Shown one piece after another: positions 7,003 to 15,450 of a stretch of 64,000 nt of DNA; the stretch's first letter is position 1; the number at the start of each line of letters is the position of its first letter. A program made the position numbers and the translations under genes. Under the pieces are notes generated by a model that ran no database searches, was not told the DNA's origin, and saw nothing but the letters and a program-made list of their open reading frames with translations. Origin of the DNA: Rugamonas sp. A1-17 (lineage in GTDB: Bacteria > Pseudomonadota > Gammaproteobacteria > Burkholderiales > Burkholderiaceae_D); the NCBI GenBank assembly GCA_025548565.1, contig JAJLPB010000004.1, positions 388,388 through 452,387 of the forward strand. Reading direction: 5' to 3'.

Positions 7003-8064
7003 TCAGCTGCCGGCGGCCTTGGTCACGGTCAGGCTCGGCAGCACGATGGTGTCGACCACCACCGGGGCCGTCTCGGTCGGCGCCGGCTTGGCGCCGGTGC
7101 CGCGCAAGGCCAGCAGCCAGCCTATGCCGTCGAACCAGAACGGTGATCCCAGCGACGAGGCGAAGGCGGTGATGATCCAGCCCATCAACGCGAACGCCAG
7201 CGCGGCCATGAAGGCGCCAGCGCCCTTGCCGCGCGCGCCGTCAAAGCGCGCGGACGGCCAGCCTATCGGCAGCGCTTGCACGGTTTGCAGGTCTTTTTTG
7301 GCTTCCATCGCCTGGCTCAGCGGCGTGGGCGCCGGAGCGCCGGGGGCGGCAGCCACGGGCGGCTTCAGGCTGCCGGCCGCGATGGCGCCGGCGCCCTGCT
7401 GTGCCAAGGCGCTGGCGGCGGCGTTGTCGCGCCACAGGCGCTGGCTCAGCTGCAGCGCGTCGATGTTCATCGCGCACGCGTAGAACAGGCCGACGCAGAA
7501 CAGCACCAGCTGCGAGCGCCGCTTGTACCAGCCGGTGATGCGGTCCATGACCGTGTCGTACCAGATGCGCACGGCGTTCTCCAGCGCCGCCACGTCGTCC
7601 GGCCCCTCGCCCATGATCGCCAGCAGCGTGCGGCTCAAGCCCTCGTTGCCTACGCTGGTCAGCAACATCGCGGCCGTTTGCCCCTTGCCGTACCTGGCCG
7701 TCAACGTGGACACGAAGGCGCGCGCGAAGATCGCCGATGGAATATAGGACGGCATGCGGCCCTGCTGCGCCATGCCGGTGATCAGCGGGTGCGACATGAC
7801 GGCGGCCGACAGCGAATCCGGCCCGAGCTTGGCCAGGTTGAAGCCGCTGTCCATGCGCAGCAGGCGCTTGATCGATGCGCCGATGCCGGCCAGGCGCGGC
7901 TTGCCGGCCTGTTCGTGCAGGATCGTCAGCACGCCGTCCAGCAGCACCTTGGCGCGGGTCTGGAACAGCGAGGCGATGGCTTCGCGCGTGGCGCTGCACA
8001 GCAGGCTCATCGCCAAAAAGGTGTAGGACAGCCCGATGGCCACATCCAGGTAATGACTCGACAT
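7003..8064 (-). CDS. Uncharacterised membrane protein (353 aa)
   Basis: Start MSSHYLDVAIGLSYTFLAM chosen for an AGGG site just ahead. Visible are an N-terminal hydrophobic segment (about 5-27), a middle helix (QLVLFCVGLFYACAM), an Ala/Pro-rich linker and a C-terminal pair of helices (GAFMAALAFALMGWIITAFASSL). It ends with a soluble tail. No known family recognised and no catalytic motif. It diverges from the ArsR/OYE pair across about 130 bases. Confidence 0.75.
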   Translation of the reverse strand: MSSHYLDVAIGLSYTFLAMSLLCSATREAIASLFQTRAKVLLDGVLTILHEQAGKPRLAGIGASIKRLLRMDSGFNLAKLGPDSLSAAVMSHPLITGMAQQGRMPSYIPSAIFARAFVSTLTARYGKGQTAAMLLTSVGNEGLSRTLLAIMGEGPDDVAALENAVRIWYDTVMDRITGWYKRRSQLVLFCVGLFYACAMNIDALQLSQRLWRDNAAASALAQQGAGAIAAGSLKPPVAAAPGAPAPTPLSQAMEAKKDLQTVQALPIGWPSARFDGARGKGAGAFMAALAFALMGWIITAFASSLGSPFWFDGIGWLLALRGTGAKPAPTETAPVVVDTIVLPSLTVTKAAGS

Positions 8065-8192
8065 ACGGCCCTCATTAAACTTCGAACAATGTTCCCATAA
8101 CATAAATGATTTTCGTGCCGCCAGCACGTTTTTCTTTTATATCGTAAGATTGCGATATTGAAATCGGAAAAAGACGATCCATATATCGTTAC

Positions 8193-8489
8193 ATGACAAT
8201 GGACATAGACGCTATCCACAAAGCCCTCGCCAACCCGGTGCGGCGCCAGATCCTGGCGTGGCTGAAGGAGCCCGAGGTGTATTTCGCAGAGCAGCAGCAT
8301 CCGCTGAGCCTGGGGGTGTGCGCCGGCCTCATCGACCGGCGTTGTGCATTGTCGCAATCGACGGTGTCGGCACACCTGGCCACGCTGCTCAAGGCGGGGC
8401 TGATCACGTCCCACCGCGTGGGGCAATGGAATTATTTTAAACGCGACGAAGCCACCATCCAGGCCTTCATCGATCAAATGACCTTATAG
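8193..8489 (+). CDS. ArsR-family transcriptional regulator
   Basis: A 98-residue winged-helix repressor. It opens IDAIHKALANPVRRQILAWL (helix 1-2 of ArsR proteins) and has the recognition helix LSQSTVSAHLATLLKAGLIT, then a wing and a C-terminal helix. It lacks the CVC metal-binding motif of true ArsR, so the signal is probably not arsenite. It lies nine bases before the Old Yellow Enzyme gene, so it probably regulates that gene and itself. Start could also be the Met two codons later. Confidence 0.88.
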   Translation: MTMDIDAIHKALANPVRRQILAWLKEPEVYFAEQQHPLSLGVCAGLIDRRCALSQSTVSAHLATLLKAGLITSHRVGQWNYFKRDEATIQAFIDQMTL

Positions 8490-8498
8490 GAACTTATC

Positions 8499-9554
8499 AT
8501 GGCAAATCTTTTCGACCCGCTCACCATCGGCGACCTCACCCTGAAAAACCGCATCGTCATGGCACCGCTGACCCGCGCCCGCGCCGTCGGCGGCGCCCGC
8601 GTGCCGAACGCGCTGATGGCCAAGTACTACGTGCAGCGCGCCAGCGCCGGCCTGATCCTGAGCGAGGCGACCGCCGTCACGCCGCAGGGCGTGGGCTACG
8701 CCGACACGCCGGGCCTGTGGTCGGACGAGCAGGTCAAAGGCTGGAAGCAGGTGACGGCTGCCGTGCACGAGGCCGGCGGTCTGATCTTCGCCCAGCTGTG
8801 GCACGTGGGCCGCATCTCCGACCCGAGCTTCCTGAACGGCGAGGCGCCGGTGTCGGCCAGCGCCATCGCGGCCAACGGCCATGTCAGCCTGCTGCGTCCG
8901 CAGCGCGCCTATCCGGTGCCGCGCGCGCTCGACACCGAAGAGCTGGCCGGCATCGTGGCCGCCTACAAGCTGGGCGCGGAAAACGCCAAGAAGGCAGGCT
9001 TCGACGGCGTGGAAATCCACGGCGCCAACGGTTACCTGCTCGACCAGTTCCTGCAAGATAAAACCAACCAGCGCACCGACAACTACGGCGGCTCGATCGA
9101 GAACCGCGCGCGCCTGATGCTGGAAGTGACCGACGCGTGCATCGCGGTCTGGGGCGCCGGCCGCGTCGGCATGCACCTGGCGCCGCGCCGCGACGCGCAC
9201 GACATGGGCGATTCGAATCCGGCCGCGACGTTCGGTTATGTGGCGCGCGAGCTGGGCAAGCGCAAGATCGCCTTCATCTGCGCGCGCGAAGCGGTGGGCG
9301 AGGATAGTCTGGGGCCGTTGCTGAAGAAGGAATTCGGCGGCGTGTATATCGCCAATGAAAAGATGGACAAGCAGACCGCGCAGCAGGTGCTGGATGCCGG
9401 CACGGCCGACGCCATCGCCTTCGGCAAGGCCTTCATCGCCAACCCGGACCTGCCGCGCCGCCTGCAGCTGGACGCGCCGCTGAACGAGTGGAAAGCCGAA
9501 ACCTTCTACGCACCCGCGGAAGAAGGCTACACCGACTATCCAGCGCTGGCCTAA
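8499..9554 (+). CDS. nemA: Old Yellow Enzyme-family alkene reductase (NemA-like)
   Basis: A 351-residue FMN-dependent ene-reductase. It begins FDPLTIGDLTLKNRIVMAPL, contains QLWHVGR and the substrate-binding pair in EIHGANGYLLDQF, followed by NYGGSIENR. The C-terminal FMN phosphate site GFGK-type segment reads ADAIAFGKAFIANPDLP. These enzymes reduce electrophilic alkenes, N-ethylmaleimide or nitro-compounds with NADPH. It forms an operon with the ArsR regulator, as is common for nemRA-like detoxification loci, although here the regulator is ArsR and not TetR. Confidence 0.92.
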   Translation: MANLFDPLTIGDLTLKNRIVMAPLTRARAVGGARVPNALMAKYYVQRASAGLILSEATAVTPQGVGYADTPGLWSDEQVKGWKQVTAAVHEAGGLIFAQLWHVGRISDPSFLNGEAPVSASAIAANGHVSLLRPQRAYPVPRALDTEELAGIVAAYKLGAENAKKAGFDGVEIHGANGYLLDQFLQDKTNQRTDNYGGSIENRARLMLEVTDACIAVWGAGRVGMHLAPRRDAHDMGDSNPAATFGYVARELGKRKIAFICAREAVGEDSLGPLLKKEFGGVYIANEKMDKQTAQQVLDAGTADAIAFGKAFIANPDLPRRLQLDAPLNEWKAETFYAPAEEGYTDYPALA

Positions 9555-9568
9555 GCGCTGGTAAGCAC

Positions 9569-9655
9569 TGGGGTCAAGTCTGACATTCGGACACGAGCTC
9601 TTCCGTAGCTAGCTGCTACGGAAGAGCTCGTGTCCGAATGTCAGACTTGACCCCA
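9569..9655. repeat. Perfect 41-bp inverted repeat (palindromic intergenic element)
   Basis: Bases 9569-9609 are the exact reverse complement of 9615-9655, around a 5-base loop. The outer 32 bases (starting TGGGGTCAAGTCTGACATTC) also occur at 58167-58198 and inverted at 58726-58757. It fills the gap between two convergent genes and could also stop transcription from both sides. Likely a REP/MITE-type mobile repeat. Confidence 0.85.
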
Positions 9656-9659
9656 AATT

Positions 9660-10616
9660 TTAGCGTGGCAACGCGTAGTTGACCGGCACGAATTCGTAGC
9701 CTTTGCCACCGTTGCTGCGCACGTGGCCCAGCGCCGGGAACGACAGGTGCGGCGCGCCGATCAGGTAGCCATCCTTGGCCGCCGCGGCGAACGCTTCGCG
9801 CCGCTCGGAGATGGCTACCTTGCTGTCGGTGTCGAAGGCGATGCCGACGCCAGGATTCTCGAACTGCACCGCCTGCACATGCAGCAAATCCCCCAGCAAC
9901 ACCAGCTTCTGCCCCGCGCTCTCGACCACGTAGGTGATGTGCCCGGGCGTGTGCCCGCCATTGAAGTACGATTTGATCCCCGGCACCAGCTCGCTGTTGG
10001 CGATGATGGGCTGGAACTTGCCGGCCTTGACGTAGGGATTCAGGGACATCATGACACCGCGGAAATCCTCCTTGCCGTCGCCGGTCGCCTTGTCCATGTT
10101 GCTCTGGCTCAGGTAGTGGTCGGCGTCGAGCTTGCCCGCGCGGACCACGGCGTTCGGGAACACCCGCTGGTCATTGGCGGTCAGGCCGCCGACATGGTCG
10201 CCGTGCATGTGGCTGATGTAGATCTCGTCCACCTGCTCCGGCTTGTAGCCCGAGGCCTTGAAGTTGGCCAGCAGCTTGCCGGCAGTCGGCCCGAACAGGC
10301 TGGCGGCGCCGGCGTCGATCAGCACCAGCTTGCTGCCGGTGTTGATCAGGAAGGCGTTGATCGAGGTTTCCACCGGACTCTTGAGAAACGAGCGGGCCAG
10401 CGCGGCGTTGGTCTTGGCGGCCGGCTGCTTGAGTATCTGGTCGACCGGCAGGTCGATGGTGCCGTCGTTGAGCACGGTGACCTCGAACTCGCCCAGCGTG
10501 GTGCGGTAGAAGCCCGGCGCCTGGAACTTGGCCATCGGCGCGGCCGCGTGCGCCAGCGAACAGGCCGCCGCCAATGCGAGCATGGCGGCGGAACGGGTCA
10601 AGGTGGTCGTGGTCAT
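9660..10616 (-). CDS. Exported metallo-beta-lactamase-fold hydrolase
   Basis: A 318-residue protein with a cleavable signal peptide (cut about residue 25, AHAAA). The zinc motif HMHGDH is at 136-141, followed by GGHTPGH near 220 and later Asp and His ligands. This is the general MBL hydrolase fold found in lactonases, glyoxalase II and arylsulfatases. The signal peptide puts it in the periplasm. No second conserved gene is linked to it, so the substrate is open; a lactonase role is possible but unproven. Confidence 0.85.
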   Translation of the reverse strand: MTTTTLTRSAAMLALAAACSLAHAAAPMAKFQAPGFYRTTLGEFEVTVLNDGTIDLPVDQILKQPAAKTNAALARSFLKSPVETSINAFLINTGSKLVLIDAGAASLFGPTAGKLLANFKASGYKPEQVDEIYISHMHGDHVGGLTANDQRVFPNAVVRAGKLDADHYLSQSNMDKATGDGKEDFRGVMMSLNPYVKAGKFQPIIANSELVPGIKSYFNGGHTPGHITYVVESAGQKLVLLGDLLHVQAVQFENPGVGIAFDTDSKVAISERREAFAAAAKDGYLIGAPHLSFPALGHVRSNGGKGYEFVPVNYALPR

Positions 10617-10683
10617 AGCGTCCCTGAATGTGATTATCGAGAAACGCTACGATACCGCAAAATCAACTTTGTTGCTCAAGCTC

Positions 10684-11730
10684 CTAGAAGGTGAACGGCA
10701 TGCGGAACGATAGTTGCACGTCGGGCGTGTCGCGCGTGAGCCCGGCGCCGACCGCGACGTTGATGGTGCGCTTGTCGCTGAGCCGGTACGACACGCCCAT
10801 CAGCAAGGTGCCCAGCTGCGTCCGCACCGAGCCCGGCACCGGCACGCCGTTCTGGCGCGTGCGCGCGATCGAGCTGTGGTCGTAGCCCAGGCTGACCAGC
10901 ACCTTGTCGTTGATCGCCAGGCCGATGCCGAAGTTAAAGCCCAGCACATCGCCCGGCGCGACCGTGCCCAGCGGCTCCCAGTCGCCGGCTAGCACCTTGC
11001 GGCTGACGTTGCTGCGCTTGACGTTGACCAGGTAGCTGACGCTGCCGAACAGGATGGCCGGATCGCTGGCGTACAACCACGTCAGGCTGGGCTGCACCGC
11101 ATAAAACCCCGAGCCGGTGGGCAGCTCCAGCGGCAATCCGGTGCCGGTGGCGTTGGGCCCGACGCAGCGCTTGCTGCAATCGGTGACCACGCTGAACGGA
11201 TCGGTACCGGTGCGCGACTTCACGCGCAGGCCGGCCACGTAATACGACTGGTCCGGCCCGCCCTGGTTGAGCTGGTAGCGCAGCGCCAGCTCGGCGTCGC
11301 CCACGCCCCTGCCGCTGGTCTCGAACACCCTGTCGATGCCGGTGCCGGTGAAAATCTCGCGGCTGACGGTGGAGTCGGAGCGGTACACATACGGCAGCTT
11401 GAGCTCCAGCTCGGCACGGTTGCTCAGGCCGTAGCGCAGGCTGACCGCGCCGGTCAGCGTGTTGCGCTTGACCTCGCGCACGTCGACCAGGCCGATCAGC
11501 AAGGCCGGGATGATGGTGTAGCCGACCAGCACCACCCGGTTGCTCGACGAGTAGCCGAACTGCGCCGATGGCTCCAGCACCAGCCTGCCGCGCGGCGTGA
11601 GCACGCCGGGCTGCTCGAACAAGGGCGCCACCGCCGGCGGCTGGGCCGCCCCGCCGCCCTGCGCCTGCGCCGCCGCGCACGCCAACGCCCACAGCGCCAC
11701 CGCGCCGCCCTGCCATCTCGCACTTCGCAT
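10684..11730 (-). CDS. Outer-membrane beta-barrel protein of the fibre operon (FapF-like position)
   Basis: A 348-residue exported protein. A signal peptide ends near residue 24 (AAAQAQ). Repeated amphipathic strands such as LVLEPSAQFGYSSSN and AELELKLPYVYRSD follow, and the chain ends in Phe (FRMPFTF), as outer-membrane barrels do. It is last in a five-gene run behind a C39 peptidase gene. In Pseudomonas Fap operons the last gene encodes the secretion pore FapF; by position this protein is the analogue. No sequence-level homology to FapF was checked. Confidence 0.75.
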   Translation of the reverse strand: MRSARWQGGAVALWALACAAAQAQGGGAAQPPAVAPLFEQPGVLTPRGRLVLEPSAQFGYSSSNRVVLVGYTIIPALLIGLVDVREVKRNTLTGAVSLRYGLSNRAELELKLPYVYRSDSTVSREIFTGTGIDRVFETSGRGVGDAELALRYQLNQGGPDQSYYVAGLRVKSRTGTDPFSVVTDCSKRCVGPNATGTGLPLELPTGSGFYAVQPSLTWLYASDPAILFGSVSYLVNVKRSNVSRKVLAGDWEPLGTVAPGDVLGFNFGIGLAINDKVLVSLGYDHSSIARTRQNGVPVPGSVRTQLGTLLMGVSYRLSDKRTINVAVGAGLTRDTPDVQLSFRMPFTF

Positions 11731-11751
11731 CGCCGCCCTCCTGAGTCGCGT

Positions 11752-12240
11752 TCATTTCGGTCCCACCGCACCGCTCAGGGCATCGCGCAACAGGGTTTCA
11801 AAGTTGGCGGCCTTGAGCAACGCCAGGTTGCTGACGCTGGTGCTGATCGTGGTCTGGCTGCGGATGGCCTGGTCGCTGAGGCTGTTCTGGATCAGCAAGG
11901 CGCCCAGTCCCGGCGCGGCCGGCAGCGCATCGACCGCGTTGCCCGCGCCGTTGCGCACCACCACGTCGGCCAGCGTGTCGCCGGCCATCTGTGCTTCCGC
12001 AGCGCTCAACTTTGTCACATCGGCGATCGCGAAACGACTATTCGCTACAACACTGCCATTGATCGAAACCAAACGTTCGACACCTAGCGAGACCACCAGG
12101 CCGCCGCCCAGCTCGTAGCCGCCGCGCGCCCGGTCCAGCCGCGTGTCGTCGACGGCGGCCCAGCCGTCGGTCGGGTCCGGCAGATCGCCGGCGTGCGCCG
12201 CCGCGCAGGCCAGCAGCAGGCTCAGGATACTGGTGCGCAT
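11752..12240 (-). CDS. Exported protein with Gly-Gly motif (162 aa), fibre operon
   Basis: A signal peptide (to about residue 17) is followed by DTRLDRARGGYELGGG, with Gly-Gly at 40-41. This resembles a double-glycine processing site, which fits the C39 peptidase encoded 12 bases upstream. The C-terminal half contains LLIQNSLSDQAIRSQT and ends in an amphipathic helix. The QNS motif recurs in the other two exported proteins of the operon. Candidate substrate or accessory of the fibre secretion system; family not recognised. Confidence 0.7.
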   Translation of the reverse strand: MRTSILSLLLACAAAHAGDLPDPTDGWAAVDDTRLDRARGGYELGGGLVVSLGVERLVSINGSVVANSRFAIADVTKLSAAEAQMAGDTLADVVVRNGAGNAVDALPAAPGLGALLIQNSLSDQAIRSQTTISTSVSNLALLKAANFETLLRDALSGAVGPK

Positions 12241-12252
12241 GCGCGCCTCCGT

Positions 12253-13035
12253 TCAGTAATTGCCGCTGCCGTTCTTGGGCAGCGTGAGGTCGGTCAGGCT
12301 GGCGCGGTTGATGCCCTCGCCCAGCGGCGCGCGCGGCGCCACCCGCCAGTCCGCCGCTTGGTTGAAGCGCGGCTTGCCCGGCCAGTTGTGGATCACGAAC
12401 AGCAGCCGGTCCTGCCACAGCGCCTCGAAGTCGGTGCGCCGCACCGCACGCGTGCCGCCGGACGGATCGCCCAGCAGCACGCGGTCCTGGTCCAGTCCCT
12501 TGATGACGACGAAATGGTCATAATCGTTTTCGCGGATGCGCACGATGGCCGGAAAGGCCGCCTCGGCCAGCTTGTGCAAGGGCTGCTGGTAGCCGTCGGC
12601 GATGAAGCCCAGCGTGGCCAGGTAGCGCTTCATGTCCAGCAGCGAAAAGCCTTCGCGCCGTATCTTCCGCTGGTCGCCCTGCGCGTACATGGCGTCGAAC
12701 ACCTGGCGCTCGCTGACCGGCGTGTCGTAGTGATAGCTGAGCAGCGTGGCCACCGCCGCCGAGCCGCAGCTGAAATCGAATTGCTGGCGCACGGTGGCGC
12801 GAAAGCGCGCCTCCTTCAGGCTGGTGACGTGCAGCGCGTAACTGCCGCCCGCAACGCCGGGCAGGTCCGCCGCGCCGGCCTGGCCGCCAACGAAGGCGGC
12901 CAGTACGATGATGCGTGCATAGGAAAATCCGTCATTCCCGCGCAGGCGGGAATCCATGCCGCGCGTCCAGGCACGCGGCTCATGGATTCCCGCTTTCGCG
13001 GGAATGACGGCATCTCGGTTATGCGAAGTGTCCAT
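12253..13035 (-). CDS. Stand-alone C39-family peptidase (FapD-like)
   Basis: A 260-residue cysteine peptidase of the bacteriocin-processing family, without an ABC transporter. Catalytic residues are visible: Gln85 region and Cys90 in QFDFSCGSAA, His174 in DYDHFVV, Asp190 in LGDPSGG. A hydrophobic export segment (IIVLAAFVGGQAGAA) lies at about 42-56 and not at the N-terminus, because residues 8-37 are encoded by an inserted palindromic repeat. C39 peptidases of this type are encoded in Fap operons and other secretion loci. Only starts within or before the repeat are in frame; I kept the ATG seven bases after the upstream gene's stop. Confidence 0.82.
   Translation of the reverse strand: MDTSHNRDAVIPAKAGIHEPRAWTRGMDSRLRGNDGFSYARIIVLAAFVGGQAGAADLPGVAGGSYALHVTSLKEARFRATVRQQFDFSCGSAAVATLLSYHYDTPVSERQVFDAMYAQGDQRKIRREGFSLLDMKRYLATLGFIADGYQQPLHKLAEAAFPAIVRIRENDYDHFVVIKGLDQDRVLLGDPSGGTRAVRRTDFEALWQDRLLFVIHNWPGKPRFNQAADWRVAPRAPLGEGINRASLTDLTLPKNGSGNY
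12929..13010. repeat. REP-like palindromic repeat inside the C39 peptidase gene
   Basis: Starts CCGTCATTCCCGCG and ends CGCGGGAATGACGG, with two nested hairpins in between. This is the common dispersed repeat whose translation reads VIPAKAGIH and DSRLRGNDG. It lies in frame in the first 37 codons of the peptidase gene. A short relative occurs at 47881-47908. Confidence 0.85.
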
Positions 13036-13041
13036 AAGTGT

Positions 13042-13440
13042 TCATTGAACCCTGACGTTGATGATGGTGGCGTTCTGGATCAGCACATTGGCGCCCGAAT
13101 TCTGTATCGCCACCGGCAGGCCGGAGGCATTGCTGAACGAGCCGCTGCTGATCGCGTTGGCGCCGGTGTAGACATTGACCGCCGTGTTGCCGCTGACGGC
13201 GCCGTTCAACTGCATATTGTTGTTGACCACATCCGCGCCCGCGCGCTTGCCGGCCAGTGTGGCGGCCGGCACGGCGGCGTCGAAGCCGGCGGGATCGGCC
13301 GCCGTGACGACGATGGCGTCCGGCATCAGCGCCGGCCGGGATGGCGCGGGCCGTTGGGCCAGCGGTGGGATCACCGGCGCCGCCGCGGCCTGGCCGGTCA
13401 GCGCCAGCGCGGCGCATAAACTCAAGACTGGTCTGTACAT
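13042..13440 (-). CDS. Small exported protein of the fibre operon (132 aa)
   Basis: The start MYRPVLSLCAALALTGQ was chosen because GGGAG precedes it and a signal peptide begins there (cut near AAAAP). A Pro-rich stretch follows, then an Asn/Ala/Ser-rich region (VVNNNMQLNGAVSGNTAV) and the C-terminal motif IQNSGANVLIQNATIINV. Such repeated Q/N-Ser-Gly strands suit a beta-rich fibre component or nucleator. It lies between the Gly-rich protein and the C39 peptidase, 7 bases from the latter. No recognised family. Confidence 0.7.
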   Translation of the reverse strand: MYRPVLSLCAALALTGQAAAAPVIPPLAQRPAPSRPALMPDAIVVTAADPAGFDAAVPAATLAGKRAGADVVNNNMQLNGAVSGNTAVNVYTGANAISSGSFSNASGLPVAIQNSGANVLIQNATIINVRVQ

Positions 13441-13488
13441 ACCGTACTCCCTGTAAATGGCGGGATGCGACCGCACCCCGCCACGGTA

Positions 13489-15210
13489 TTACCTGCCGAC
13501 CGACAGGTTGGACTGGACGTTGACGCTCTGCTGCACCAGCGAGGAGATGCCGCTGTTCTGCGACATGACCAGGATACCGGCGGCCGACTGGCCGACGTTG
13601 CTCATGGTGTTGGACATGTTGAACGTGCCCGCCGACACCGAGACATCGCCGCCGGCGCCGCCCGTGCCGCCTGCCGCCGCACCGCCGGTGGCCGCGCCAC
13701 CGGTGGTGGTGCCGCCGCTGCCGCCCGCGCCGGCGGTGTTGCCGCCGCCACCGGCACCGCCTGCCCCGCCGGCGCCGCCGGTCGAACTGCCATTGGTGGG
13801 ATTGCCGTTGCTTGCCGTGCCGCCGCTGGCCGCGCCGCCCGCCGCGCCGGCGCCGCTCGTGTTGCTGGCCGCGCCGCTGTTGCCGCCGTTGCCGCCGGTC
13901 GCGCCGGCTCCGCCGGCCGCACCGGTGCTGGTGGCCGCGCCACCCGTGCCGCCTGCTCCGCCGCCGCCCGTGGTGGCGGTGGCGCCGGCGCCGCCGGTTT
14001 GCGTCACACCCGCGCCTGCGCCGCCCGCGCCGCTGGTGGCCGCACCGCCGGCCGCGCCGTTACCGGCGGTATTGCTGCCGCCCGTGCCCGCCGCGCCAGC
14101 GCCGCTGGTCCCGCCCGCCGCACCGGCACCTCCCGCGCCGCCGGTGGCGGTGCCGGTGCTGCTGGTCGCGTTGCCGGACGTGCCGGCCCCGCCGGTGCCC
14201 GAACCGCTGCCTGCGGTCGAGGTCTGCGCGGGCGGCGTGGCGGGAGTGGCCTCGGTGCCGCCAGGCGTGCCGACGCCATTGGACGACGATGCCGGGCCGG
14301 TGCCCGCGCCGCCGCCGGTGCCGGTGGTGTTGGCCGCACCCGAACCGCTGCCGGCCATGCCACCCGCCGCGCCCGAACCGCCCATGCCGGCCATGCCACC
14401 GGCGCCGCCCGTCGCGCTGCCGGCGTTACCGGTCATGCCGCCGTTGCCGCCATTGCTGCCGGTGGCCGCGCCGCTCATGCCGCCCGCGCCGCCGGTCGAG
14501 CCGCCGTTGCTGCCGCCCGCGCCCACCGCCGCAGCGCCGCTGGCGCCGCCGTAGCCACCGCTGCCGCCGGTCGCCATTTCGCCGCGGCCACCGGCGCCGC
14601 CCGCACCGCCCACGCCCCCTGCACCGCCGGCGCCGCTGGCCGCGCCAGAAGCATAGCCGCCGCCACCTCCGGCGCCGCCGATGCTGCCGCCCACCGACGG
14701 CGAGCCGTTCGAGGCACTGCCGTTGGTGGCGTTGCCGCCCAAGCCGCCGGCCGCGCCATTGCCGCCGTAGCTGTCGCCGCCGTTGCCGCCGAGGCCAAGC
14801 GACGAGCCCCCGTTGGCCGCGCCGCCCACGCCGCCGTAGCCCGCGCCGCCCGTGCTGCCGGCGCTGTTGCTGGCGTTGTTGCCGATGTCATGTACGGTGT
14901 TGCCGCTGACGGTGCCGGTCAGCCTGCTGGTGGCGGTGGCCGACGAGGTGTTGTACGCGTTGGTCAGCGACGAGGTGGACGTGCCGCCGTTGTTGGCGGC
15001 GGCGGCGCCGATCTGGCTGGCCGCGCTGCCGCCGGTGCTGTTGTTATTGTTGTTTTTGTTGCTGCTGTCCTGGACCGCCGTGGCGGTGTCGCTTGCGTGC
15101 GCGCCGGCGCCGGACTGCGTGGTGGCCGTCGGCGGCGTGGTGGTTTGCGCATAGGCCGCGCTTGCGCCAAACGCCAGCGCGATCGCCGCGCTGATCAGAG
15201 TTTTCTTCAT
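13489..15210 (-). CDS. Very Gly-rich exported protein, putative fibre subunit (573 aa)
   Basis: The signal peptide (MKKTLISAAIALAFGASAAYAQ) is followed by a Ser/Asn/Thr segment and then about 380 residues of low-complexity Gly-Gly-x repeats with Ala, Ser, Thr and Asn, resembling PE_PGRS proteins or silk. It closes with a non-repetitive tail containing MSQNSGISSLVQQSVN. It is first in the operon behind a sigma-54 promoter. By position (structural protein, C39 peptidase, barrel) it is the likely extracellular fibre or matrix protein. The opposite strand also has long open frames, but these are Arg/Pro or Ala/Pro shadows of the GC-rich repeat. Confidence 0.8.
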   Translation of the reverse strand: MKKTLISAAIALAFGASAAYAQTTTPPTATTQSGAGAHASDTATAVQDSSNKNNNNNSTGGSAASQIGAAAANNGGTSTSSLTNAYNTSSATATSRLTGTVSGNTVHDIGNNASNSAGSTGGAGYGGVGGAANGGSSLGLGGNGGDSYGGNGAAGGLGGNATNGSASNGSPSVGGSIGGAGGGGGYASGAASGAGGAGGVGGAGGAGGRGEMATGGSGGYGGASGAAAVGAGGSNGGSTGGAGGMSGAATGSNGGNGGMTGNAGSATGGAGGMAGMGGSGAAGGMAGSGSGAANTTGTGGGAGTGPASSSNGVGTPGGTEATPATPPAQTSTAGSGSGTGGAGTSGNATSSTGTATGGAGGAGAAGGTSGAGAAGTGGSNTAGNGAAGGAATSGAGGAGAGVTQTGGAGATATTGGGGAGGTGGAATSTGAAGGAGATGGNGGNSGAASNTSGAGAAGGAASGGTASNGNPTNGSSTGGAGGAGGAGGGGNTAGAGGSGGTTTGGAATGGAAAGGTGGAGGDVSVSAGTFNMSNTMSNVGQSAAGILVMSQNSGISSLVQQSVNVQSNLSVGR

Positions 15211-15288
15211 AGCTGCTCCCTACCTAACAAGGTGTACGGTTAATCGAATGGTGCCAGGGGACCGATCTCCCAGCCCTATCTATCCTTC

Positions 15289-15303
15289 GCAAACTTGGTG
15301 CCA
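15289..15303 (-). promoter_or_regulatory. Consensus sigma-54 promoter of the fibre operon
   Basis: On the minus strand the sequence reads TGGCACCAAGTTTGC, an exact match to the -24/-12 consensus TGGCAC-N5-TTGC. It lies 79 bases upstream of the Gly-rich protein gene and directly downstream of a gene for a sigma-54 activator. Confidence 0.88.
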
Positions 15304-15392
15304 TCATCTGCGCGGTGCACGCAAACTGTTGAAAACACTGGACTATTCCCCAGCGCCGTCACACCGCTTGCGGACGCTGCGGCGCGCCGGCC

Positions 15393-15408
15393 GTCACGGT
15401 GTTGTGAC
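15393..15408. promoter_or_regulatory. Candidate activator-binding palindrome
   Basis: GTCAC-N6-GTGAC lies about 90 bases upstream of the -24 box; a further GTCAC half-site lies at 15358-15362. The distance suits an enhancer site for the neighbouring sigma-54 activator. Its assignment is inference. Confidence 0.4.
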
Positions 15409-15450
15409 AGCGGAGACTCGCCAGCGCGCCTTCCGCGCCCGCGCCAGCCC

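Noticed and set aside
13457..15243. Long plus-strand open frames (365 to 592 codons) over the Gly-rich protein gene
   Set aside because: They are Pro/Ala or Arg/Ala shadows of a GC-rich repeat on the other strand. The minus frame has a signal peptide, a ribosome-binding site and an upstream sigma-54 promoter.
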